Source of the DNA: Streptomyces sp. SirexAA-E
GTDB lineage: Bacteria > Actinomycetota > Actinomycetes > Streptomycetales > Streptomycetaceae
DNA length: 64,000 nt
Reading direction: 5' to 3'
NCBI RefSeq assembly: GCF_000177195.2
Contig: NC_015953.1
Span: 4,216,001 to 4,280,000, forward strand
Every line of letters begins with the position of its first letter. Within the stretch, counting starts at the first letter, position 1. The translations under genes were made by a program, and so were the position numbers. The notes beneath the pieces were generated by a model. It made no database searches, was not told where the DNA came from, and was given only the letters and a program-made list of their open reading frames with translations. Positions 26,324 through 33,071 of the stretch are shown here, piece after piece.

Positions 26324-26889
26324 CACCCCCCAAGCAGGACCGCAGCCGAGCCACCCGCCAAGGGCTCCTCGAAGCGGCGGTGGCCTGCCTGGCCGAACAC
26401 GGCTGGGCGGGCTCCACCGTCTCCGTCGTCGCCGAACGCGCCGGAGTCTCCCGCGGCGCCGCACAGCACCACTTCCCCACCCGCGAGGACCTGTTCACCG
26501 GCGCCGTCGAGTACGTCGCCGAGGAACGCTCCGCCGCCCTGCGCGCCCTGCCCGTCCAGGGCCGCGCCGAGGTCGTCGCCGCGCTCGTCGACCTCTACAC
26601 CGGCCCCCTCTTCCGGGCCGCGCTCCAGCTGTGGGTCGCCGCCTCCAACGAGGAACAGCTCCGCCCCCGCGTCACCGAACTGGAAGCCCGGGTCGGCCGC
26701 GAGACCCACCGCATCGCCGTCGAACTCCTCGGCGCCGACGAGGAGCGCCCCGGAGTCCGCGAAACCGTCCAGGGCCTCCTCGACATGGCCCGCGGCCTGG
26801 GCCTCGCCAACCTCCTGACGGACGACACCGCCAGGCGGCACCGGGTCGTCGCACAGTGGGCGGGCCTGCTCGACGAGGCGCTGGGCTGA
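26311..26889 (+). CDS. TetR-family regulator of the acyl-CoA cluster
   Basis: A 192-residue TetR protein. The helix-turn-helix is GWAGSTVSVVAERAGVSRGAAQHHFPTREDLF; the C-terminal ligand domain is Leu/Ala-rich. It overlaps the hydratase gene and closes the operon. By analogy with LiuR/AtuR/KstR-like regulators it probably represses the cluster and is released by an acyl-CoA intermediate; the palindrome at 16587-16602 is the best candidate site. The ligand is unknown. Confidence 0.9.
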   Translation: MAAVTPPKQDRSRATRQGLLEAAVACLAEHGWAGSTVSVVAERAGVSRGAAQHHFPTREDLFTGAVEYVAEERSAALRALPVQGRAEVVAALVDLYTGPLFRAALQLWVAASNEEQLRPRVTELEARVGRETHRIAVELLGADEERPGVRETVQGLLDMARGLGLANLLTDDTARRHRVVAQWAGLLDEALG

Positions 26890-26936
26890 GCGGTTGCAGA
26901 GCTCGGAGAGTCCGAACGGAGCGTCACGACGCACGC

Positions 26937-27863
26937 TCAGCGTGACCTGAGCAGCTCCCGGACGTGGCCCGCGCGGGCACGGACGTCCGACTCGGCCAGA
27001 CCGCCCGTGGGAAGGCCCGCGGGCACCGACGGGCCGGGCAGGCCACAGGAGCGGCAGAGGCCGTCGGGAAGGGCCTCCGGGCGACCGTGTACGCCGCACT
27101 TCGTGCACTCCGCCATCGTGCGGTGCACGGGTTCACCGGACGATGGCGGTGCGGCGGGCCGGGGCAGATGAGGCGGGATCTTGTCCTCGAGGCGCCTGCG
27201 GAGGAGACCGACGGGTGAATCGACCTGCGCGGGGAGCCCGGCGGTGAGGGCCTGCGTCAGGTAGTCGGTGCCGACGCCCCGGGCCAGCCACTCGGCAGCC
27301 CGTCCCTCCAGGACCGCGCAGTCGGCGGCGGAGAGAGCCAGACGGGGTTCGGTCCGGCCGAGCTGTGCCAGGGCCAGGTAGGCGGGCGAGGGCGAATCGG
27401 CAGCCGGTCCCGGCTTCGGGGCCCGCTGCTGCGGTACGGCCACCGCTGCGGACGGGGTCTCCTCCTCCGCAGGCACCCAAGGCGGCGGCGGGGGCGCGGC
27501 GGCGGACGGTGTGCCTCCGCGACCCTCGGTGACGAGGTGGGAGGCCCACCACTCGTTGTCGCGGGCCGTACGGGACCAGAAGGTGCGGAAGACCCAGCGG
27601 ACCTGGTCGCCCTCACCGACCAGGCACCGCACGCGCCGCAGATACCCGGCGACGGACAGCGCCTTCAGGGCCGAGCCGACCGCCTGCTGGCCGTAGAGCG
27701 GTAGCTGCTTGGCCAAGCTCTTCACGTCCATGGCCGCGCCGTCCGGGAGGTGGTCGATGAACCCGGCGATGCACCGCTCCCGTGCGGGCAGGATCGCGAA
27801 GTCCTCCGCGCGAGCAGGGAGCTGGTCCGGCATGGACCGCTTGCCGTAACCGGGATTGGCCAT
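26937..27863 (-). CDS. Helix-turn-helix protein with C-terminal zinc ribbon (accessory family)
   Basis: A 308-residue protein of a paralogous Streptomyces group often annotated MarR-like or helix-turn-helix. The N-terminal half (AEDFAILPARERCIAGFIDHLPDGAAMDVKSLAKQLPLYGQQAVGSALKALSVAGYLRRVRC) is a winged helix-turn-helix. A Pro/Ala linker follows, then an alpha-helical segment, and a C-terminal ribbon ECTKCGVHGRPEALPDGLCRSCG (two CxxC pairs). The start is ATG 27863 (MANPGYGKRS). A MITE lies 41 bases upstream of it, in what should be the promoter. It begins the accessory island. Target genes are unknown. Confidence 0.8.
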   Translation of the reverse strand: MANPGYGKRSMPDQLPARAEDFAILPARERCIAGFIDHLPDGAAMDVKSLAKQLPLYGQQAVGSALKALSVAGYLRRVRCLVGEGDQVRWVFRTFWSRTARDNEWWASHLVTEGRGGTPSAAAPPPPPWVPAEEETPSAAVAVPQQRAPKPGPAADSPSPAYLALAQLGRTEPRLALSAADCAVLEGRAAEWLARGVGTDYLTQALTAGLPAQVDSPVGLLRRRLEDKIPPHLPRPAAPPSSGEPVHRTMAECTKCGVHGRPEALPDGLCRSCGLPGPSVPAGLPTGGLAESDVRARAGHVRELLRSR

Positions 27864-27903
27864 CGGATACGGAGGGGAGAGTGCGGGCGCGCAGGGGGCG
27901 GCA

Positions 27904-28084
27904 CTAGGGCTTGTTTCGAAAGTAGCGCCGTACGCCCGGAGGGCGGGTCCGACGGCGTCTGGTGCGTGCGATCGCAAGGCGGAGGGTCGCCCCGATACTG
28001 GATGTATCGGGGCGATCCCGACAACGCAGCGAGCGTGCGTGCCAGGCGTCGCCGGACAGGCGGGACTTTCGAAACAAGCCCTAG
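27904..28084. mobile_element. MITE copy 1 (IS5-like ends), 181 bp
   Basis: Both ends carry CTAGGGCTTGTTTCGAAAGT in perfect inverted orientation (27904-27923 and 28065-28084). The outer CTAG on each side fits the 4-bp target duplication of the IS5 subgroup of IS5-family elements, leaving a 173-bp non-coding element. A strong internal hairpin (12-bp stem, 5-base loop, 27987-28015) is present. There is no transposase, so it needs one in trans. It differs from copy 2 (30810-30990) at 4 of 181 positions. It sits just upstream of the helix-turn-helix gene. Confidence 0.93.
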
Positions 28085-28526
28085 GGTGCTGGGTAGCCAC
28101 GGGATCGCTCTTTCGATCTTGGGGTGAGACCCCGGCCGGTGCTACAACACCGCGTCGGGGTCGTTCGTTTGGTCGCACCGTAAGCAGCCGTGACACTTCG
28201 CTGCAAGCCGGTCACGATTAGTCATACTTGCAGGCCGTGGCGGGTAAGGGAGGTGGGGGAGGTTTTCCCACCCTTCTTTTTCCTACCGGTTGTAAGAAGG
28301 CGCTCGGATCTCGGAGCCCGTGTCCCGACGCCCGGATCCCGAAGCTCAGGCTTCGGGCCCGGCCCTCTCCCCGTACACCCGGAAGAGTGAACCGGGCATC
28401 CCCGGCGCTCGGGTCCCGAGGCTCGGGACCCGAGCCACGGGACCCGCAAAACCCAACGCCTGTTCGTCCCGGGCCCCTGGACTCGATCTCTCATCGTGAT
28501 CTGCGCAAGGCGGGGTGGGGACAACC
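28085..28526. other. 442-bp gap with T-rich patch and overlapping inverted repeats
   Basis: No convincing gene. A pyrimidine-rich patch lies at about 28265-28290. A hairpin CCCGAAGC-TCAG-GCTTCGGG lies at 28338-28357. At 28408-28434 a 13+1+13 perfect inverted repeat (CTCGGGTCCCGAG / CTCGGGACCCGAG) competes with two internal palindromes (28408-28420 and 28420-28436), so alternative folds exclude each other. These could be terminators of lost genes or a regulatory leader. Confidence 0.5.
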
Positions 28527-28994
28527 GTGGATGACCGGCTTCGAGAACTGGCGAAGGCATCGCCGAACTTCGGGGTGCTGTACCAGCATCAGCCCCTCCT
28601 GGCGTTGTACGGAGCCCTGGCCGAGCTCAACGGCTTCAGCAACTCGACCGCGGCCCAGGTCCAGGCCGGGCAGTTCGGTGACGTCCTGGCCCAGGAGTTG
28701 GTCACACGCACGGGACTCCGGGTGGCGGGGGACCGCCAGGTCGACCGGCTGAGGGCACTCACCGACACCGGGGCGCTCACCCCGGAAAGTGGCGCGCGGC
28801 GATCGACAGAGGACAGACGGACAGGGCACGCGCCACCGTCCGCATCGCGTGGGACAGGCCGTTGGCCGACGTACTGGCTTCGATGTTCCACCAGGCCACC
28901 GCGGACTGCACTCCGGCTGGGAAGGGGAACGGCCGTGCCGTCGGCTGCCGCCGCCCAGCCGATCAGCGGTTGTTGCTTGGGCGGTAGACGCTGA
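28527..28994 (+). pseudogene. Truncated DUF4145-like N-terminal fragment of a restriction/helicase-type protein
   Basis: From GTG 28527 the product begins VDDRLRELAKASPNFGVLYQHQPLLALYGAL and continues through AQVQAGQFGDVLAQELVTRTGLRV to RLRALTDTGALTPE. This resembles the N-terminal regulatory domain of type I restriction R-subunit / DEAD-box helicase proteins, from memory and without a database check. After about 28785 the frame degenerates into Arg/Pro/Ser-rich sequence and ends inside the 3' end of the opposite-strand hydrolase gene. The helicase and nuclease domains are absent. I read it as a remnant of a lost defence gene. Confidence 0.4.
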
Positions 28995-30402
28995 GGTCGC
29001 CGTAGGCCGACAGGACGCCGGCCAGGTCACCGGGTTTGTCCCGCAGGGTGGTGTCCAGGAAGGCGAGAGTGGTTGCGGCGACGACGCGGGGGCTCTCGGT
29101 GCGGCCCAAAGAGCCGACTATCGAGGGCACAGGCGGCAGGTACAGGGGGCCGTCCATGAAGGTGAGGTGTGCGGCGCCGGGGATGGTGAGCCGGTAGCTC
29201 GTCGCGGTGTTGAGCTTGAGGGCCTTGGTGAGGCGGGGCATGTAGTGCGGGTCGGTTGCGGGGGTGATGGCCTGGGTGAGCGCGAGCGTCGGCTGGTGGA
29301 GGGAGGGGGAGGTGGGGCCGTGGGGGTAGCCGTCCAGATCGATGACGGCGTCGAACCGGTGGTCCTGCCGGGCTGCCTGCAGGGCGGCGGCACCACCCAT
29401 GGAGTGGCCGGTGACCGCGACCCGGCCAGTGTCCAGGCGTCCGGTCAGCGGGCCGGCGATCTCACCTCGGCCCAGACGGTCCAGCTGAGTGAGGACGAAG
29501 CTGAGGTCGGCGCCCCGAACAGTCGTCCAACCGGCCGCCAGCTTGTTGTCCTTGTCCCGGTCGCCGGTGGAGGTGGTCTTGGTGTGAATCGTTCGGCCGT
29601 CGGTGAGGACGACGGCGGCGGAGTCGTACGGGTGGTCGAGGGCGGCGACCAGATAGCCGTGGCTGGCCAGCTCCTCCGCCCAGGCGGTGTTCTGGGTGCG
29701 TACTCCGCCCGATCCCGGAGAGAACAGCACGACCGGGAAGCGTCCGCCCCCGTCGGCCACCGGGGCGTTGAAGACCGAACGGGTGTGGGCACGTGGGATG
29801 CCGTCGACCAGGAAGCCAGGCAGGCCGACCGCGCGGGCGAGGGCCTCGGAGACGGTGCGCGCCTCGTGCTCCGTGCGTCCGAGGCACTGGGCCCGCTGCG
29901 TGCCTGCGGGGCTCTTCTGCGCGGGGTACCAGAGCTGGACCACGACCGTGCGCCGGTCGTGCGGATCGGCGGTGAAGGTCTCGGGGCGGCGTGGGTCGGT
30001 CCACTGCACCACGCGGGTGCCGACCGCGAAACGGCCTGACGGCTCGGGGAACACGGGTACGGGAAAGGCCCAGGCGGCCACCGGACCTGTGGCGATCAGG
30101 CCGACGCAGGCCACCGACCCGGGCAAGGCCAGCCACCACCGGGCCCGCCACGTCGGCCGGCCGGTATGGCGTCGCAGCAGGGGAGAGAGGGCGAACGGCA
30201 ACGCGACGACAGTGCCTGCCAGTACTGGCAGCAGCTGCCAGCGGATGCCCACCACGCTCAGCACGATCGCGGACAGCACGAACACTGCCCCCGCCGCGAT
30301 CGTGACGCGTGGGCGGACGGCAGGGGGAAGCCAGCGCGCCACCACCAGCGCGACGGCACCCAGCAAGACAAGGACTTCCAGAAGGGACATGTGCAGTCCC
30401 AT
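28963..30402 (-). CDS. Membrane-anchored alpha/beta hydrolase, PAF-acetylhydrolase-like
   Basis: A 479-residue protein with about four N-terminal transmembrane helices (roughly 5-23, 32-50, 56-70 and 88-110) and then a hydrolase domain. The nucleophile elbow is VAVTGHSMGGAAAL; VVVQLWYPAQ and RFPVVLFSPGSGGVRTQNTAWAEELASHGYLVAALDHP match the platelet-activating-factor acetylhydrolase/lipase family. The catalytic His is probably in PGAAHLTFMD. ATG 30402 (MGLHMSLL) or 30390 is the likely start; longer frames to 30591 add non-hydrophobic sequence with no family match. It is divergent from the two-component system at 30743 and may be its target. Confidence 0.8.
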   Translation of the reverse strand: MGLHMSLLEVLVLLGAVALVVARWLPPAVRPRVTIAAGAVFVLSAIVLSVVGIRWQLLPVLAGTVVALPFALSPLLRRHTGRPTWRARWWLALPGSVACVGLIATGPVAAWAFPVPVFPEPSGRFAVGTRVVQWTDPRRPETFTADPHDRRTVVVQLWYPAQKSPAGTQRAQCLGRTEHEARTVSEALARAVGLPGFLVDGIPRAHTRSVFNAPVADGGGRFPVVLFSPGSGGVRTQNTAWAEELASHGYLVAALDHPYDSAAVVLTDGRTIHTKTTSTGDRDKDNKLAAGWTTVRGADLSFVLTQLDRLGRGEIAGPLTGRLDTGRVAVTGHSMGGAAALQAARQDHRFDAVIDLDGYPHGPTSPSLHQPTLALTQAITPATDPHYMPRLTKALKLNTATSYRLTIPGAAHLTFMDGPLYLPPVPSIVGSLGRTESPRVVAATTLAFLDTTLRDKPGDLAGVLSAYGDLSVYRPSNNR

Positions 30403-30742
30403 GATGTTCTCGGTCACCCGGCCATGCTCGGCGCGGGGCACGCGCTGCCACATCGCCCTTGGGTCGCCATCGTGTACAGCCGGAGTCGCAATCCGAGGCA
30501 CGCCCATGTGAGAGGCCTTGCGACCGTGGGGGGTGGCCGGGCTCCTCCTGTGGTCGTACTTCCGCGCGATTCCTTCAGACGGTGGACTCATGCGTGCCGC
30601 TGGATCGCGGCCTACCGTGACAGGGCTGCGGTACGTGCGGGCGGCGCGGGTCTTACGCTCCCGTACCCGACCCGGCTCCGGCTGTACGCGGTGGCGGCCC
30701 CGGCTGGGGCCACTGTGACGCTGAAATCGACAGGGACGTGTG
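30403..30742. other. 340-bp divergent intergenic region
   Basis: It lies between the membrane hydrolase (minus) and the histidine kinase (plus). A plus-strand frame of 66 residues (30518-30718) is open, but it has no ribosome site and I see no family. GGCCCCGGCTGGGGCC at 30698-30713 is a compact hairpin (7-bp arms, 2-base loop) close to the kinase start. Promoters for both flanking genes are expected here but I cannot assign them. Confidence 0.4.
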
Positions 30743-32209
30743 ATGACCGAGGCGGCCGCAGAAACCGGTAGTGCCCACCCGTTGCGCTACCGGGACCGGG
30801 TGCTGCGGGCTAGGGCTTGTTTCGAAAGTAGCGCCGTCCGCCCGGAGGGCGGGGCCGGCGGCGTCTGGTGCGTGCGATCGCAAGGCGGAGGGTCGCCCCG
30901 ATACTGGATGTATCGGGGCGATACCGACAACGCAGCGAGCGTGCGTGCCAGGCGTCGCCGGACAGGCGGGACTTTCGAAACAAGCCCTAGGACAGCCGTA
31001 CGGCTGACGAGGTACGCCGACCTGGCCTCCGCACGAGCGGCGCGACCGATGAGAGCCGCCCGGCGCTGGGGCTCCCGGCTGCCGCCCATGGTGTGGGACT
31101 CGCTGCTACCGGCGCTGCTCCTGATCAACATCATGACCACGCGCGCGCCGCAAGAGCTCCCGGTGGCCGTGGCCCTCACCGCCGCCCTCGCACTGCCCCT
31201 GGTGTGGCGACGCCGGGCCCCGCTCACGGTGTTCGGCGCCGTGGCAGCCGCGGCCTTCGTCCAGTGGCTGATGGACGTCCAACTGCCGGCGGACATCGCC
31301 TTGCTGGTGGCTCTCTACACGGCGGCCGCGAACTCGGGCCGGCGCGGCACGCTTGTCGCCGGTGCCATCGTGGAGGGCGGGGCCCTGCTGGCCTGCCTGC
31401 GCTGGGCGACGGAAGGCGCGTTCCTGACCCCCTTCGTCGCGGTGACCGCGATGGTCGTCGCCGCCGCCGTCCTGGGTGTGAATGTGCGGACCACACGCGC
31501 CTACCTCGCGGCCTTGGAGGAACGCGCCGCACACATGGAGCAACAACAAGACCAGCAGGCGTGGCTGGCCGTCGCCGAGGAAAGGACACGTATCACCCGG
31601 GAGATGCACGACATCGTCACCCACAACCTGTCCGTCATGGTCGCGCTCACCGACGCCGCCGTGTACGCACAGCACAGGTGCCCCGCCAAGGCCACCACCG
31701 CGATGCTCCAAATCTCCGAGACCGGCCGGCAGGCCCTGACCGACATGCGACGCTCCTTGGGCATCCTGCGGACCGACGAACCGGACGCGGAGCGCCACCC
31801 GCTGCCCGGCATCGCACAACTGGCAGCCCTCGCCGACCAGATGTGCGCCGCCGGGCTGCCGACCCGCGTCGAGGTCCAGGGCGGCCACACTCACATACCC
31901 GCCACTGCACAACTGACCGTCTACCGCCTGGTACAGGAAGCCTTGACCAACACCCTCAAGCACACACCCCCCGGCACACACGCGAAGGTCCGGATACGGT
32001 GCTCGACCGAGACCGTCACAGTGGACGTCACCGACAGCGGCCCCCGCCCGCCACTTCCCGGCGCCACACCATCCGGCCACGGCATCCCCGGCATGAGCGA
32101 GCGCGCGGCCGCCTACGGGGGGACGTTGCAGGCCGGACCGCTCCCGGGCGGCGGCTGGGGAGTCCACACCCGCCTCGACCTCGGCAGAAGCGGAGCAGCA
32201 TCCGCATGA
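30743..32209 (+). CDS. Two-component sensor histidine kinase carrying an in-frame MITE
   Basis: A 488-residue HisKA_3-type kinase (NarL/DesK class). Residues 1-23 are the original N-terminus, about 24-82 are encoded by MITE copy 2, and the native sequence resumes at TAVRLTRYADLASARA. Several transmembrane helices span about 115-250. The H-box is ITREMHDIVTHNLSVMV (His289); the GHKL domain has VQEALTNTLKHTPPG and GHGIPGMSERAAAYGG. ATG 30743 is assumed; translation might instead begin after the MITE, for example at ATG 31050. The stop overlaps the response-regulator start by ATGA. The pair resembles DesK/DesR-type systems. Confidence 0.88.
   Translation: MTEAAAETGSAHPLRYRDRVLRARACFESSAVRPEGGAGGVWCVRSQGGGSPRYWMYRGDTDNAASVRARRRRTGGTFETSPRTAVRLTRYADLASARAARPMRAARRWGSRLPPMVWDSLLPALLLINIMTTRAPQELPVAVALTAALALPLVWRRRAPLTVFGAVAAAAFVQWLMDVQLPADIALLVALYTAAANSGRRGTLVAGAIVEGGALLACLRWATEGAFLTPFVAVTAMVVAAAVLGVNVRTTRAYLAALEERAAHMEQQQDQQAWLAVAEERTRITREMHDIVTHNLSVMVALTDAAVYAQHRCPAKATTAMLQISETGRQALTDMRRSLGILRTDEPDAERHPLPGIAQLAALADQMCAAGLPTRVEVQGGHTHIPATAQLTVYRLVQEALTNTLKHTPPGTHAKVRIRCSTETVTVDVTDSGPRPPLPGATPSGHGIPGMSERAAAYGGTLQAGPLPGGGWGVHTRLDLGRSGAASA
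30810..30990. mobile_element. MITE copy 2 (IS5-like ends), 181 bp, inside kinase gene
   Basis: The same element and the same length as the copy at 27904-28084, with identical 20-bp inverted ends (30810-30829 and 30971-30990) and four substitutions. With CTAG as target duplication the net insertion is 177 bases, or 59 codons. Deleting it rejoins the kinase frame as VLRARTAVRLTRY. The internal hairpin (30893-30921) lies within the kinase mRNA. Confidence 0.93.
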
Positions 32210-32868
32210 CGATCCGCATCCTGATCGCCGACGACGAAGCGCTGCTCCGTATGGCCTTCAGCACGGTCCTGGAGACCCAGCCCGACATGGCACCGGTCGG
32301 CGAAGCCGCAGACGGCGTCCAGGCCATACGCCTCGCCCGGGACCTGCGCCCCGACGTCGTCCTCATGGACGTCCGGATGCCCGGGACCGACGGGATCGAG
32401 GCAACCCGACAGGTCATTCGCATCTCCCCGCAGAGCAGAGTACTGATCCTCACCACCTTCGACCTCGACGAGTACGCCTTCACCGCACTCAAAGCCGGAG
32501 CCTCGGGCTTCCTGCTGAAAAACACCAGGCCCGAGGAGCTGCTCACCGCGATACGCAGCGTGGCAGCGGGCGACGCGGTGGTCTCCCCGCGCATCACCCG
32601 TCGCCTGCTGGAGAACCTCCGCCCACACATCCCCGACGGCAGCAGCGCCGACCGCGACGAGTGGCTGAGCCGACTCAGCGCCCGCGAGCGCGAGGTGCTC
32701 ATCAAGGTGGGCTGCGGCCTGTCCAACACCGAGATCGCGGCCACCCTGTACCTGGCGGAGGCGACCGTGAAGTCCCACCTGGGGCGAATCCTGCAAAAGC
32801 TCGAACTCCGCGACCGGATACAGGCCGTGATCTTCGCCTACGAAAGCCGCCTCATCCACCCGGCATGA
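32206..32868 (+). CDS. LuxR/NarL-family response regulator
   Basis: A 220-residue regulator with a receiver domain (acidic pocket IADDE, phosphoacceptor Asp55 in VVLMDVRMPG, Thr in ILTTFD, Lys in FLLKNT) and a C-terminal GerE helix-turn-helix (LSAREREVLIKVGCGLSNTEIAATLYLAEATVKSHLGRILQKL). It is cognate to the kinase immediately upstream (ATGA overlap). Likely targets include the divergent membrane hydrolase; that is inference. Confidence 0.93.
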   Translation: MTIRILIADDEALLRMAFSTVLETQPDMAPVGEAADGVQAIRLARDLRPDVVLMDVRMPGTDGIEATRQVIRISPQSRVLILTTFDLDEYAFTALKAGASGFLLKNTRPEELLTAIRSVAAGDAVVSPRITRRLLENLRPHIPDGSSADRDEWLSRLSAREREVLIKVGCGLSNTEIAATLYLAEATVKSHLGRILQKLELRDRIQAVIFAYESRLIHPA

Positions 32869-33022
32869 GGTCGGCAGGGAGCGATTCGACGCCGAGTTCG
32901 CCAAGGCGGTCAAGGGCACCGGCATCGAGCCGCGCGCTCTCCGGGAGCGGACCACGACCGCCGCGAAGCGGTTGAGCAAGGCGGCAGCCCGCAAGCCGAT
33001 CAGCGCCCTGGCAGGTACCTGA
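32867..33022 (+). pseudogene. Orphan C-terminal coding fragment
   Basis: Frame 2 from about 32867 reads ERFDAEFAKAVKGTGIEPR and on to KRLSKAAARKPISALAGT before TGA 33022. It has native-looking codon use and a basic, Ala/Lys-rich tail but no start codon, and it begins at the response-regulator stop. I do not recognise the parent protein. It is most simply the 3' end of a gene cut by a rearrangement in the island. Confidence 0.4.
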
Positions 33023-33071
33023 TCTGTTCAGCATCGTCTGACCCGTGCTCACCCGGCGGCCTGACTGAGCC

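Noticed and set aside
27904..30990. Composite transposon bounded by two elements
   Set aside because: The elements are non-coding MITEs in direct orientation, each with its own CTAG duplication, so they look like two independent insertions. No transposase lies between them.
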